Counted from the first letter of the stretch, positions 52,640-63,151 are shown. The stretch is 64,000 nt of DNA from Desulfitobacterium dehalogenans ATCC 51507 (GCF_000243155.2 NC_018017.1:3286001-3350000), one strand, 5' to 3'. A program made the numbers and translations. Notes: generated from the sequence alone by a model not told the origin.

Positions 52640-53491
52640 TTAATTAAGGGTATCCTCAAGCAGGACCCCTTTAAATACATAGGCCGCCGGTCCGGTCATA
52701 TACACCCGGTTATCTTCTCCCCATTCGATCTGCAGGTCTCCTCCCGGCAAATGAACCGTCACACTCCGCTCGGTCTTACCATTGAGGACGGCGGCTACGG
52801 CAGAAGCACAGGCTCCCGTTCCACAGGCCAGGGTCGGGCCCGATCCCCGCTCCCATACCTTCATGGTTAATTCCTTGGTGCTGTTAACTATGATAAATTC
52901 CACGTTGGTTTTGCGAGGAAAGAGAGGATGTTTTTCAATAGCTGGACCCATACGCTCAAAATCAAGGGTTTCGTAATCTTCGACAAAAATGACGCAATGG
53001 GGGTTTCCCATGGACACCGCTGTAAACTCGAATTCCTGCCCATCCATACTGAGCTTGGCCCCCACCACAGACTCACCCAGGATGAGTACCGGAACCTGTT
53101 CCGGCTTTAGGATCGGCTCGCCCATATCCACCCGAACCCCAGTGACTTTATCTCCTTCGACGGTAAGATGCAGCGTTAGAATCCCGGCTAAGGTCTCCAC
53201 CTGGAGGGGGTTCTTGGTCACATGACCTTGATCATAGATATAACGGGCAAAACACCGAATGCCATTGCCGCACATCTCCGGCTCTGAGCCATCCGAATTA
53301 AAGATACGCATTCTGGCGTCAGCCTTTTCCGAAGGGAGGACGACAATGAGCCCATCCCCGCCTACCCCGAACTGACGGTGACAAAGCTTACGGGACAGCT
53401 CCGGATAATCAAGGGTTTCTGCAGGGGCGCTCACAAAGTGATCTATAAACACAAAATCATTGCCCAGGCCATGCATTTTTACGATTTCCAT
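52640..53491 (-). CDS. dapF: Diaminopimelate epimerase
   Basis: 283 residues. Both catalytic cysteines are visible: EMCGNGIRC near 73 and LACGTGACASA near 222. MHGLGNDFVFID is the family start. It converts LL- to meso-diaminopimelate for peptidoglycan and lysine. It is a single gene, with a small membrane protein gene upstream. Confidence 0.97.
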   Translation of the reverse strand: MEIVKMHGLGNDFVFIDHFVSAPAETLDYPELSRKLCHRQFGVGGDGLIVVLPSEKADARMRIFNSDGSEPEMCGNGIRCFARYIYDQGHVTKNPLQVETLAGILTLHLTVEGDKVTGVRVDMGEPILKPEQVPVLILGESVVGAKLSMDGQEFEFTAVSMGNPHCVIFVEDYETLDFERMGPAIEKHPLFPRKTNVEFIIVNSTKELTMKVWERGSGPTLACGTGACASAVAAVLNGKTERSVTVHLPGGDLQIEWGEDNRVYMTGPAAYVFKGVLLEDTLN

Positions 53492-53534
53492 AGCTAAACA
53501 TCAACTCCTTATCCCTTATCCTTGGTCCTCTTGC

Positions 53535-53732
53535 TTAGGGAAGGACAAAGGAAGCAAATAGATCCGGTACCATATAATAAGCCATAATCGTAATTAAAGT
53601 AAAGATGAGGGCTAATTTGAAGACCTTTTTTATGATTAAGGACACCGTGAAAATCGCCAATAACCCCACTACGATATAGGATAGTGCATCAATATGATCT
53701 GCCCAAACAGTTCCTACCAATACTTCAAACAT
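53535..53732 (-). CDS. Small membrane protein, 65 residues
   Basis: Unrecognised. Two hydrophobic helices, about 17-34 (LSYIVVGLLAIFTVSLII) and 39-60 (LALIFTLITIMAYYMVPDLF). GAGGAGGACC before the ATG at 53732 is a good ribosome binding site. It lies upstream of dapF on the same strand. No domain can be named. Confidence 0.7.
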   Translation of the reverse strand: MFEVLVGTVWADHIDALSYIVVGLLAIFTVSLIIKKVFKLALIFTLITIMAYYMVPDLFASFVLP

Positions 53733-53922
53733 GATGGTCCTCCTCTTGCCTTGAATAGTCCACTGAAAATAGTTAATATTCGTGGTTTCTTTTAGGTATT
53801 CTGCACTCTGGATAAAAACCCTTTTTTAAGAAAAGCACGCCTGCATAACTGTGAAGCCCTTAAACCAATGTAGTGATGCCAAAGAAATTAACTGTCTTTT
53901 CGAAAGGGATATAAAATCATGA

Positions 53923-54640
53923 CCACCCGCTCAGCGGGTGGTTTGCTCTAGCCCTATAAGGGCAGGGTACAGGCTGAGCCTTAAGGCTCACTGAAAGTTC
54001 CGCCAACCGCACTCTGCCCCGTGCTACCCCTAAAGGGGTTGGGGGGCTATTTTTTCTTCTTCTCTATAGCCTCCCCTGTAAATGGATCTACAAATTCCTT
54101 GATACTTAGTTGATCTGCTGCAATGTCCTCCTGCAACTGCTTTCGGATATACTGTTCTATCGCTTTCTTATTTCTCCCTACTATGTCAACGTAATAGCCT
54201 CTGCACCAGAAATGCCGGTTACCATACTTATACTTTAAATTGGCATGTCGATCGAAAATCATCAATGAGCTCTTCCCTTTCAGGTATCCCATAAATGCCG
54301 ATACACTTAATTTCGGAGGGATCGACACCAACATATGGATGTGATCCGCACAGGCATTGGCTTCGATGATTTCTACTTTCTTATAATCGCACAATGTTCT
54401 TATTATCTTTCCTATATCCTTTTTGATTTTTCCATAAATGATTTGTCTTCGATATTTTGGGGCAAATACGATATGATATTTACAGTTCTATCGAGTATGT
54501 GCTAAACTTTCTGTATCCATTGGGATATCTACCTCCTCTTTGTCTAGTGCGGTTGGCGAAACCTGCACTATTCTATCAAAGGGGGGTAGGTTTTTCTACT
54601 CATAGCTAAAGCTTCTTGGAACCACCTGCATAGCAGGTGG
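53923..54640 (-). mobile_element. IS200/IS605-type element
   Basis: Bounded by end hairpins CCACCCGC-TCA-GCGGGTGG (53923-53941) and CCACCTGC-ATA-GCAGGTGG (54622-54640), the subterminal structures expected for TnpA. CGCCAACCGCACT at 54001-54013 and its perfect complement at 54546-54558 also flank the transposase. No TnpB/IscB gene accompanies it, so it is IS200-like. The single transposase gene is interrupted. Confidence 0.8.
54047..54520 (-). pseudogene. tnpA: IS200/IS605 TnpA transposase with a nonsense mutation
   Basis: From the ATG at 54520 (AGAGGAGGT upstream) the frame reads MDTESLAHTR, then TAG at 54488-54490, then NCKYHIVFAPKYRRQ and on to the end. Tryptophan is expected at the stop, so this is a single TGG to TAG change. 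Downstream the HUH motif in ADHIHMLVSIPP and the catalytic Tyr in AIEQYIRKQ are intact. Re-initiation at 54394 would give 115 residues lacking the N-terminal strand. Probably inactive unless complemented. Confidence 0.85.
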
Positions 54641-54724
54641 TTTTCGTTTATACAAAAACAGACAGGCCCTTTAGGCCTGTCAAAAACTCAAAATCGGTCA
54701 TCATGGAACAGGATATTCAGCACA

Positions 54725-54988
54725 TTATCGGTCGGTGACTTCGCCGTAGCTATAGCCACGATCCTTCTCAACCCTTGTATAAAGACCTACGTCCTCAACC
54801 TCTTTAGCCGAGAGGATATCCAAAGCGGTCTGAATTTCCGTCGCAGGTATCCGCAGGCAGATTCCGCAGCCGGCGCTGATTTGGGTCGGCAGCGGCATCA
54901 CTTTCACCTGCAGGTTTTCTTCCAGCAGATAGTGTTCCGATTTTATCGCCCAGTTGGTGTTTTTGAAGGTAATGATATATTCCATATT
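54725..54988 (-). CDS. DUF3343 protein
   Basis: 87 residues from the ATG at 54988; an ATG at 54997 is also possible. The frame starts next to the stop of the desulfurase-like gene (TGA at 54990-54992). It reads MEYIITFKNTNWAIKSEHYL, then QISAGCGICLRIPATE, a conserved Cys pair of DUF3343. The family is often fused or adjacent to cysteine desulfurase-like and activase genes and may carry sulfur or selenium. Function not established. Confidence 0.88.
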   Translation of the reverse strand, partial: NMEYIITFKNTNWAIKSEHYLLEENLQVKVMPLPTQISAGCGICLRIPATEIQTALDILSAKEVEDVGLYTRVEKDRGYSYGEVTDR

Positions 54989-54989
54989 G

Positions 54990-56126
54990 TCAACCATACA
55001 CTTCCGCAATAGTTTTCAGGGCCCTGCACCCGATTTCAATTTCTTCCTCGGTATTGAAGTAAGAAAAGGAAAAGCGGACCATCCCCGTTTCCATGGTTCC
55101 AAACCTTTGGTGGAGTAGGGGAGCGCAATGGCTTCCGGCCCGAGTGGCGATCCCGTATTTTTCCCAAAGTAATCCGGCCAGATGGTCAGCCGGAATCCTG
55201 CCCATATTCAGGGAAACAACCGGCAACCTGTCCCTTCCGGAAAAGTCCCCGTAAAGCCTGAGGTCTTTAATCTCCTTGATACCATCGACAAACAATTGAG
55301 TTAAGCGATTTTCCCTGCTTTGAATCCCATCTATCCCTATACTGAGAATAAACTCCACCCCTTTTTGCAGGCCGTAAAGGCTATGACTGTTCAGGGTACC
55401 GGCCTCAAACAGATCGGGCATGTCTTTGTCCTGGAACATCTCAAAGCTGTGCACCCCCGCTCCCCCGGTCTTGACAATCTCAAAAGGGAGCCGGCCGTTG
55501 ACAATGATCCCCCCCGTGCCCTGAGGTCCGAACAGACCCTTGTGGCCTGTAAAGCACAGCACATCGGCCATCTCCCCGGTGACCGGGATCAGTCCCATAG
55601 TCTGGGAAACATCCAGAATCATGATCAAGTCATGAGCCTGGCAGAGGTCATACAGCTTTTTAACCTCTGTAATATTGCCCGTAACATTGGACCCGTGGGT
55701 GCAGATCAGAAAGCGGGTTTCCGGCCGGATCAGCTCCGCAAAGGCATCCAGCTGTAAAACCCCGTCCTCATCACAATCGATGAAATCCAGCCGACACCCT
55801 TTGAGATAGAGGGGCCTTAAGACGGAATTATGCTCCGTTACGGTGGTAATGACGGCATCCTCCTGTTTCACGAGGCCGCCGATCACCAGATTAAGGCTCT
55901 CGGTGGAGGAAGAGGTAAAGGCTATATTCAGGGGCTCCTCAGAACCGACCAAATCCGCGATGGCCACTCTGGTCCTGTAGATTTCCCGGCTGGCTGTCAT
56001 AGCGGCATCGTAAAAGGAGCGGCTGGCATTGCCAAAATGATGGATGGCGTAAGCTACTGCTTCACCCACTTCCGGCGGCTTGATGAGGGTTGTCGCACTA
56101 TTGTCAAAATATATCAAGCCGGTCAC
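54990..56126 (-). CDS. Cysteine desulfurase-like class V aminotransferase
   Basis: 378 residues. PLP-binding Lys in FTGHKGLFGPQGTGG near 193-207; catalytic Cys in RAGSHCAPLLHQ near 332, the group II desulfurase pattern. The first residues YFDNSATTLIKP are typical. It may deliver sulfur for Fe-S assembly of the reductase made next door or for a selenium/sulfur step with DUF3343. It overlaps the activase gene by 4 bases. Confidence 0.9.
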   Translation of the reverse strand: MTGLIYFDNSATTLIKPPEVGEAVAYAIHHFGNASRSFYDAAMTASREIYRTRVAIADLVGSEEPLNIAFTSSSTESLNLVIGGLVKQEDAVITTVTEHNSVLRPLYLKGCRLDFIDCDEDGVLQLDAFAELIRPETRFLICTHGSNVTGNITEVKKLYDLCQAHDLIMILDVSQTMGLIPVTGEMADVLCFTGHKGLFGPQGTGGIIVNGRLPFEIVKTGGAGVHSFEMFQDKDMPDLFEAGTLNSHSLYGLQKGVEFILSIGIDGIQSRENRLTQLFVDGIKEIKDLRLYGDFSGRDRLPVVSLNMGRIPADHLAGLLWEKYGIATRAGSHCAPLLHQRFGTMETGMVRFSFSYFNTEEEIEIGCRALKTIAEVYG

Positions 56127-56920
56127 CCTCCCCTTGTTTTAGAATTTTGGGATTTTTGGGCGGCAGAGAGGCAGGCCCCGATAGCACCAGCATACACAGC
56201 ATGAGGACAGGATTTAACCTCATAGCCAATATGCCGGGCTATAGTGTCCATGAGCAGCCCGGAGCGGGACAGCCCGCCGGTCATCAGAATGGGCTGATCC
56301 GCTGTGAACTCGATTCTCCCTGCCTGCTGCTGTATTTTCCGGGCAATGGATTGGAGAACCCCAGCCATGATTTGGGCCCGGTCTTTCTGCATGGCCAGCA
56401 GCCCGATAATCTCCGACTCCGCAAAAACCGTACACATGCTGTTAATGGGAACCGCCTGGTGGGGATCGGTAAATTCATCGATCTGTTCCAGGGGAATCTC
56501 CAGGATATCACAAGCCATTTTTAAAAAGCGGCCCGTCCCGGCGGCGCATTTATCGTTCATCAGAAAGTTGACCGGTTTCCCGCCCTGAATCTGAATGACC
56601 TTGCTGTCCTGGCCGCCGATATCGATGATGCCCTGAATATCCGGCATAAGATAAACACCGCCGAATGCGTGGCAGGTGATTTCCGTCATGGTATAGTCCG
56701 CAAAATCAATCGCTTCCCGGCCATACCCTGTCGCCGCAACAGAGATTTCCTGGCTGTCCAGACCATTTCTTTCCCGTAAGATGGCTAAGCTTTCCTCAGC
56801 GGAAGTTTGGGGGTTCCATCCGGTTTTTACCGCGAGAGTATCGATGATCCGCTCCCCGCTCATGACAACGGATTTACACATGGTGGAGCCGGAATCAATA
56901 CCTACAAAGATCTTTTTCAC
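56123..56920 (-). CDS. ATP-dependent activase of a double-cubane-cluster reductase
   Basis: 265 residues of an ASKHA ATPase: FVGIDSGSTMCKSVVM at the start and GIIDIGGQDSKVIQI near 97. Cluster-binding cysteines are in DKCAAGTGRFLK near 123 and INSMCTVFAESEII near 158, which bridge the dimer with one 4Fe-4S cluster. It couples ATP hydrolysis to low-potential electron transfer to its partner, the 2-hydroxyacyl-CoA dehydratase-like protein upstream (56917-58071). It overlaps it by 4 bases. Confidence 0.93.
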   Translation of the reverse strand: MKKIFVGIDSGSTMCKSVVMSGERIIDTLAVKTGWNPQTSAEESLAILRERNGLDSQEISVAATGYGREAIDFADYTMTEITCHAFGGVYLMPDIQGIIDIGGQDSKVIQIQGGKPVNFLMNDKCAAGTGRFLKMACDILEIPLEQIDEFTDPHQAVPINSMCTVFAESEIIGLLAMQKDRAQIMAGVLQSIARKIQQQAGRIEFTADQPILMTGGLSRSGLLMDTIARHIGYEVKSCPHAVYAGAIGACLSAAQKSQNSKTRGG

Positions 56921-58071
56921 GAGAGCATCTCGATAAACGCAGCCAGCCGGGTTTTAAGCTGGGCGGCGTCTGAAGTGGAATAGTCGGTCTCGACGCTGAT
57001 AAAGGGCATCTCTTCTTTTTGCATGTGCTTTCGGATCTGAGCGGTTTCCAGGTTGTAGGTATGGCAGGCCTGGAGGGTCATTTCCACAACCCCGTCCACC
57101 TTGAATTCTTTGACCAGCCGGCTTAGCATCTCCAAGCGGTTGTTGTTGGGGGTCATGACGGAGCACCCGATCTGCAGATAGCGGTCGGCAATGGCTTGGT
57201 AAGGATCGATGGTTTCGTCAACCAGGCGCTCAACGGGCTTGATCCCGATACAGTTTTCATAGCCTACCACAACGCCGCCGGATTCCTCGATGGCTTTAAC
57301 CACTTTCTCGGTGACCCCGGCCAGAGGACAGCCTGTGATCAGGATTCTTTTCGCAGAGGGGGAAACATTCTCCACACCCTGTTCCTGATCCGCCTTGACT
57401 TTGTCGATGGCTTCCCTGATCTCCCGGTTTTTGGTTTCCGGATCGAACTTGAACTGGGAGCCGTAGAGCACTTTAAGCTGCTCAGCCCCCGTGATCGGAG
57501 GAGGGCAGGCTTTGCTGAGCTCATAGAATTCCTTTAAGAGCTTGCGCTCCTCATTTTTTATCTTAATGGCCTTTCTGATATCCTCATCGGTTATGGTCAC
57601 TCCAAAATCCTGCTCAATTCTTTCCTTCAGGCGCAGAACTTCCTTATGCCACAGTTCTTGGGACGCCTCGTCATTTTGCGTCTGAGGGAGCTGCATGACA
57701 TGGAGGTTTTTGATTTCCCCCAAAAGCTCATACATTTTTTTCTTACCGTCGCAGGTAGTTTCACCGATCATCAGATCGGAAAAATACATATAGGGACATT
57801 TGTCGGTGATGGCAAAGCCATAGCTGGACTTGACCAGAGGACAGAGGTTTCTGGGCAGTACTTTCTCAGCTTCGGGGATGGTTTCATCACTGAACGCGCA
57901 AAGCCCGACGGGCACGGCCCCCGCAGCCAGGACAATTTCCACCGGCGCATAGGTACAGAACACTCCCGCTACTTTTTTCCCCTGCTCTTTTAAATTCTTG
58001 ACCGCAATGAAACCTTGCTTCCGCGCTTCAGCAAAGCTTTCAAATTGGCTAGGCAGCTGAATTTCACTCAT
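56917..58071 (-). CDS. Double-cubane-cluster-containing anaerobic reductase
   Basis: 384 residues of the 2-hydroxyacyl-CoA dehydratase fold. Candidate ligands are GVFCTYAPVE near 37, LCAFSDE near 58, NLCPLVKSSYG near 76 and DKCPYMYFSDLMIGETTC near 91, then QACHTYNLE near 335. This single-chain form holds a double-cubane [8Fe-9S] cluster and reduces small substrates such as acetylene in known cases. The physiological substrate is unknown. It heads a four-gene operon with activase, desulfurase-like and DUF3343 proteins. Confidence 0.92.
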   Translation of the reverse strand: MSEIQLPSQFESFAEARKQGFIAVKNLKEQGKKVAGVFCTYAPVEIVLAAGAVPVGLCAFSDETIPEAEKVLPRNLCPLVKSSYGFAITDKCPYMYFSDLMIGETTCDGKKKMYELLGEIKNLHVMQLPQTQNDEASQELWHKEVLRLKERIEQDFGVTITDEDIRKAIKIKNEERKLLKEFYELSKACPPPITGAEQLKVLYGSQFKFDPETKNREIREAIDKVKADQEQGVENVSPSAKRILITGCPLAGVTEKVVKAIEESGGVVVGYENCIGIKPVERLVDETIDPYQAIADRYLQIGCSVMTPNNNRLEMLSRLVKEFKVDGVVEMTLQACHTYNLETAQIRKHMQKEEMPFISVETDYSTSDAAQLKTRLAAFIEMLS

Positions 58072-58325
58072 GTTTAAACCGCCTTTCTCTTACATTTTCT
58101 GATACTTTTTAAATACTTTATCTTCTTATATCATAAAGACGAGCTTTTACCTACGCAATACTTATTAACATGGCGCTATAAAATCTATAGTAGGGTGAAT
58201 ATGTATAGAAAATATCAATAGATGATAAAAATTGATGAAAGTATAGTATTTAGAGAAAAAAAGAGGCCGGATAGGAGAATGCTCCACCCGGACTCAAAAA
58301 ACTATTGCCCATATCTATTTCGCAC

Positions 58326-61067
58326 CTATTTTCCGCTCACCATGATCTCTTTGCCCCGCCACGCATTGCGTATTAAGCGATACAAGCCGATCAAAATCGA
58401 GGGGCCGCCGGCTACCAGCAAGATCAATGCCCATTGCCAACCCGTTAAGGCCGTGGTTTTAAAAATGGCCTGCAGAGGGGCGATGTAGATGACACTGAGC
58501 TGCATAAGGGTCGAGCCGATCACTGCCGCCACCAGATAAGGATTGGAGAAGATTCCCACCTCAAAAATACCCCGGGTCTCGGATTTGCAATCGAAGACGT
58601 GGAAGAGCTGGGAGAAGACCAGAGTGGTAAAAGCCATGGTTCGGGCCGCCAGCATAGTCACACCCATAAAGAGAGCGATGACAAAGACAAGCAGTGTTCC
58701 TAAGCCAATGATTGTACCGCGGATCAATATCTTCCGGGCTAAACCCCGGGCAAAGATGCTCTCTCCCGGATCTCTTGGTCGGCGATTCATAATATCTTTG
58801 TCCATGCCGTCCACTCCCAAAGCCATGGCCGGCAACCCATCGGTGACCAGATTGACCCAGAGAATCTGGATGGCCAGCAAAGGTAAAGGCAACCCCACTA
58901 AAGCCGCTAAGAACATCACCAGGACTTCCCCGATATTGCAGGAGAGCAAATAGCGGATAAACTTGCGGATATTATCGTAGATGGCCCGGCCTTCTTCCAC
59001 AGCGGCCACAATGGTAGCGAAATTATCGTCTGCCAGGACCATAGCCGAGGCTTCCTTGGTCACGTCGGTCCCCGTCTTGCCCATGGAGACCCCGATATCC
59101 GCCTCTTTGACGGCGGGAGCATCATTCACCCCATCCCCTGTCATGGCCACCACTTGATCGTTCTTTTTAAGAGCCCGGACAATCCTCAGCTTATCCTTGG
59201 GGGTGACACGGGCGTAGACGGAGACATTCATGACTTCCTTTTCCAGCTCTTCATCGGACATCCGGTCCAGATCGGAGCCGGTGAGTATTACATCAGCATT
59301 TCCTTTGAGAATTCCCAGTTCCCTGGCCACAGCCTCCGCTGTAAGACGGTGATCCCCGGTAATCATGACCGGCTTAATTCCGGCTTTGCGGCATACTTTG
59401 ATGGCTTTGGCCGCACTTGCCCGCGGAGGATCAATCATCCCCATCAATCCCACGAAAATCAGATCTTCCTCTACCCGCTCATCGATCCGTTCGTTTTCCT
59501 GCAAGGGCTTCTCGGCTAAGGCCAGTACTCTTAAGGCTTTTTTGGCCATCTCATCATTGGCTTTGAGGATAGCCCTTCTTCTGATCTCATTTAATTCCAC
59601 AATGCCCTCGGAAGTCAGCTCACTCCGGCAGCGCCTCAGGATCTCATCGGGAGCGCCCTTGACATAGGCCTTCTTTTCCCGTTTCCCCTTATAGATGACG
59701 CTCATGCGCTTGCGATCCGAGTCAAAGGGAATCTCCCCAACCCGTTCTTCCTTACGTTCCAGGGTTTCCCTCCAGATCCCCGCCTTGGCTGCGGCAACCA
59801 GCAGAGCGCCTTCCGTAGGGTCTCCTTCAATTCCCCAGGGGGACTCCTTGCCCGCTGCCCGGAACATTCCTGCCACCTGAACCCCCTTACGGTTCAGGGA
59901 GGAATTATTGCATAAGGAGGCGATCTTCAGGGCGACCTGCAGGGGGCTTTTTTCCTTGGCGGGATCCGCCCCATGAAAGTCCCCTTTGGGATCATAGCCC
60001 TGTCCGGTTACCGAGATCATTTTCCGATCCGTATAGATTTGGCGGACGGTCATCTCATTTTGAGTGAGGGTCCCGGTTTTATCGGAACAGATGACCGTAG
60101 CACAACCCAGAGTCTCCACGGCAGGCAGCTTGCGGATAATGGCCTTGCGTTTAACCATCCTTTGTACCCCAATGGCCAGGGCCACGGTTACAATAGCAGG
60201 CAACCCTTCCGGGATGGCTGCTACAGCCAGGGAGACTCCGGCCAAAAACATCTTATAGAAGCCTTCCCCCCGCAGGACTCCGGTCAGAACCACAATACCA
60301 CAGACGATAATACTGATGACGACTAAATATTTGCCCAGCTGAGCCAGACGTTTTTGCAGAGGAGTTTCTTCCTCTTCTACACTCTGGATCATCCCGGCGA
60401 TGACGCCCATTTCCGTCTCCATTCCTGTGGCGACCACGACGCCGGCCCCCCGGCCGCTGACTAAGGAGGTACCCATATAACCCATATTCACCCGATCAGC
60501 CATGGGGGTCAGTTCATCGGTCAAGGGAGCCACCCGCTTGGCCACCGGATGGGATTCTCCGGTTAGGGCGGACTCTTCTACTTCCACATTCACTGCCTGA
60601 ATCCAGCGGATATCGGCGGGAATCCGATCCCCAGCCTCCAAGAGAACGATATCCCCGGGAACAAGATCCGCCGCAGGAATCCTGCTTTCCAGGCCATCCC
60701 GCAAGACCCGGGCTTCCGGAGCCGTTAAGGATTTTAAGGATTCAATAGAGCGCTCTGCCCGAAATTCCTGGATAAATCCCAGAACTGCATTGAGTACCAG
60801 GATGGCCATAATCGTCACTGCATCGGCGATTTCCCCTAAGAGAGCGGAGACAATGGTCGCAGCCAAAAGAACCAGCACCATAAAATCCTTGAATTGTCCG
60901 AGAAAGAGAAAGACAGGATGAACCCCTTTTTTGGTCTCCAGAATATTCCTTCCCACTTCGCCCAGCCGCCGGTTAACCTCCTTAAGGTTCAATCCTTTCC
61001 CAGGATGCACCTCCAAGGCCTTAACCACATCCAGCCAGGGCAAAACATGCCATGCTTGCTGCCGCAT
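58326..61067 (-). CDS. Calcium-type P-type ATPase (PMR1/SERCA-like)
   Basis: 913 residues from the ATG at 61067, which has AAAGGAGG 11 bases upstream; the in-frame TTG at 61100 has no such signal. Phosphorylation site [11 protein letters not shown] near 330, TGES actuator loop near 165, [20 protein letters not shown] near 630, and [15 protein letters not shown] in helix 4. About ten membrane helices. It expels Ca2+ (or Mn2+) from the cell. Single-gene unit, divergent from rqcH. Confidence 0.93.
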   Translation of the reverse strand: MRQQAWHVLPWLDVVKALEVHPGKGLNLKEVNRRLGEVGRNILETKKGVHPVFLFLGQFKDFMVLVLLAATIVSALLGEIADAVTIMAILVLNAVLGFIQEFRAERSIESLKSLTAPEARVLRDGLESRIPAADLVPGDIVLLEAGDRIPADIRWIQAVNVEVEESALTGESHPVAKRVAPLTDELTPMADRVNMGYMGTSLVSGRGAGVVVATGMETEMGVIAGMIQSVEEEETPLQKRLAQLGKYLVVISIIVCGIVVLTGVLRGEGFYKMFLAGVSLAVAAIPEGLPAIVTVALAIGVQRMVKRKAIIRKLPAVETLGCATVICSDKTGTLTQNEMTVRQIYTDRKMISVTGQGYDPKGDFHGADPAKEKSPLQVALKIASLCNNSSLNRKGVQVAGMFRAAGKESPWGIEGDPTEGALLVAAAKAGIWRETLERKEERVGEIPFDSDRKRMSVIYKGKREKKAYVKGAPDEILRRCRSELTSEGIVELNEIRRRAILKANDEMAKKALRVLALAEKPLQENERIDERVEEDLIFVGLMGMIDPPRASAAKAIKVCRKAGIKPVMITGDHRLTAEAVARELGILKGNADVILTGSDLDRMSDEELEKEVMNVSVYARVTPKDKLRIVRALKKNDQVVAMTGDGVNDAPAVKEADIGVSMGKTGTDVTKEASAMVLADDNFATIVAAVEEGRAIYDNIRKFIRYLLSCNIGEVLVMFLAALVGLPLPLLAIQILWVNLVTDGLPAMALGVDGMDKDIMNRRPRDPGESIFARGLARKILIRGTIIGLGTLLVFVIALFMGVTMLAARTMAFTTLVFSQLFHVFDCKSETRGIFEVGIFSNPYLVAAVIGSTLMQLSVIYIAPLQAIFKTTALTGWQWALILLVAGGPSILIGLYRLIRNAWRGKEIMVSGK

Positions 61068-61206
61068 TTCTCTATCGTCCTCCTTTGGACTGTTGTCCAA
61101 CCTTTTTGTACATGCTTATTCAGGAGGAGAAGGAAAAATACCCAAGATTTGTGTTATACTATGGACAACTTTAAATAGAACTTTTCGCTATAGAGAGGAG
61201 ACAACT

Positions 61207-63120
61207 ATGGCCTTAGATGGCATTACCTTACATCATTTAGTTCATGAATTAGCTCCCAAACTGGAGGGGGCCCGAATAGATAAAATCACCCAACCGGAGA
61301 AAGAGGAAATCCATCTTCAACTGCGCAGCCAGGGCCAGTCCTACCGACTCCTGCTGAACATCTCAGCCACAGGAGCCCGGCTTCATCTTTCCCAAAAAAA
61401 CAAGAAAAACCCTCCTTCTCCCCCCATGTTCTGCATGATCCTGCGCAAACACATCGAGGGGGGTAAAATCCTTGCTCTGGAGCAGTTGGGGTTGGAACGG
61501 ATCGTACTCCTCACTGTGCAAAACTATAACGAGTATGGAGATTTAGCAACCTTTTATCTTTATCTCGAGATCATGGGCAAGCATAGCAATCTTATTTTAG
61601 TGGATCCTCAAAGCGGGGCTATCCTCGACGGGCTAAAACGCTATTCCCATGCCCTAAGCCGTCATCGCGAGGTTCTGCCCGGGCGCCTATATATTGCTCC
61701 TCCTTCTCAAGGAAAGGCGGATCCCCTGGGGACAGAAGAAGATTGGCGAAATATCCTCTTCCAGGATGGTCTTGGCGAAAAGGTTATAGATTTGCTGGTC
61801 AGGTACTATGCAGGGATCAGCCCGGAACTGGCCCGGGAAATCTTAACTCGGACCGGATTGGAACAGACGATTTCCCTTGATCAATGTGGTGATATTGATC
61901 TATCCCGGATTTTCCAGGCCTATACCCTTTTAGCTAACCCAGCTCATACTCCTCCCTTAGAACCCACCCTCTATTATCAGAGGGGAGTTAATCCAACCCG
62001 CCCCAACTCTCTCCCTACAGCTTTTACGATTCTGCCTTTCCAGCAGTATCAGGGCCTTCCTACTCAGTGCTTCACCTCTCTGGCTGAGGCCGTGGAGAGC
62101 TTTTATCAGAGCAAAGCCTCCAACAATTCTTTAGAGGCCAAAAGGGGTTCCCTGCGGAAAATCCTTCAAGAGCAGCTCCAGCATCTGAACAAGAAAAAGG
62201 GCATCTATGAGGATACCCTGGCCACGGCAGCCAAGGGGTTGAGATACCAACGCTGGGGGGAGCTGCTCACAGCGAACCTCTACCGTCTTGAACTGGGGAT
62301 GAGGGAAATTGTGGCGGAGGATTATAATGAGGAATCTCTGCCCCAAGTGACGATTCCACTGGACCCTCAGCTCACGGGCATTGAAAACTCCCAACGTTAT
62401 TACCGGCTTTACAATAAGGCGAAAGCCACCATTCAAAAAACAACTCCTCTGAAAGACGCCGTCGAGGAGGAGATCACTTATCTTCATTCCGTTCTTTTAA
62501 GCCTGGAGCAAGCCTCTGCACCCTCCGAGCTGGATGAGGTTCATAAGGAACTGATCGATGAGAATTACTTGTCCGGCAAACACCATGGCAAATCCTTGGC
62601 CGGGGAAGAAAAAAATAATCCCGGCAAAAACAAGAAGAACGGCAAGAATTCTAAACATAGTAAGGGACAAAGCAGCAAGAATGCCAAGAGGAATAAACAG
62701 GACCCTAAAGCAGAATCCCCTCAGCCCAAAATCTATCTATCCAGTCAAAACCGCCCCATCCTTGTGGGTAAAAATAATCGTCAAAATGATTGGCTGACCC
62801 TTAAAAAAGGCCGCCCCCAAGACCTCTGGCTCCATACCAAAAACATCCCTGGCTCTCATGTGCTGATTCCCCTTGAGGAGGGTGAAGAGTTCCCCGATGA
62901 TGCTACTTTAGAGGAAGCGGCCGCCCTGGCCATCCATTTCAGTCAGGCCAAGGGCTCCACTTTGGTTCCGGTGGATTATACTCATGTTAAGAACATAAAA
63001 AAACCCAATGCCGCTAAACCCGGTATGGTCATCTATGATAAGAATTGGACTCTTTATTTGACTCCGCAAGAGGAGATTGTGGAACGTTTGCTGCCCCGCG
63101 AAGGGGAGGAAATGCCTTAA
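61207..63120 (+). CDS. rqcH: RqcH (NFACT protein), ribosome quality control
   Basis: 637 residues from the ATG at 61207, which has GAGAGGAG upstream; a longer frame to 60931 lies inside the ATPase gene on the other strand. NFACT-N: LVHELAPKLEGARIDKITQ near 9 (given in part). Coiled-coil region near 310-450. A Lys/Asn/Ser-rich insert lies at about 465-505. NFACT-R: LTLKKGRPQDLWLHTKNIPG near 527 and VDYTHVKNIKKP near 585. RqcH adds C-terminal alanine tails to stalled nascent chains on the 50S subunit. Confidence 0.95.
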   Translation: MALDGITLHHLVHELAPKLEGARIDKITQPEKEEIHLQLRSQGQSYRLLLNISATGARLHLSQKNKKNPPSPPMFCMILRKHIEGGKILALEQLGLERIVLLTVQNYNEYGDLATFYLYLEIMGKHSNLILVDPQSGAILDGLKRYSHALSRHREVLPGRLYIAPPSQGKADPLGTEEDWRNILFQDGLGEKVIDLLVRYYAGISPELAREILTRTGLEQTISLDQCGDIDLSRIFQAYTLLANPAHTPPLEPTLYYQRGVNPTRPNSLPTAFTILPFQQYQGLPTQCFTSLAEAVESFYQSKASNNSLEAKRGSLRKILQEQLQHLNKKKGIYEDTLATAAKGLRYQRWGELLTANLYRLELGMREIVAEDYNEESLPQVTIPLDPQLTGIENSQRYYRLYNKAKATIQKTTPLKDAVEEEITYLHSVLLSLEQASAPSELDEVHKELIDENYLSGKHHGKSLAGEEKNNPGKNKKNGKNSKHSKGQSSKNAKRNKQDPKAESPQPKIYLSSQNRPILVGKNNRQNDWLTLKKGRPQDLWLHTKNIPGSHVLIPLEEGEEFPDDATLEEAAALAIHFSQAKGSTLVPVDYTHVKNIKKPNAAKPGMVIYDKNWTLYLTPQEEIVERLLPREGEEMP

Positions 63121-63151
63121 GCTACCTTCAACAAGAACGAGTAAGAACGTA

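Noticed and set aside
60931-61206. 92-codon N-terminal extension of rqcH
   Set aside because: It overlaps the ATPase gene on the other strand, and the ATG at 61207 has a clear ribosome binding site and the family N-terminus.
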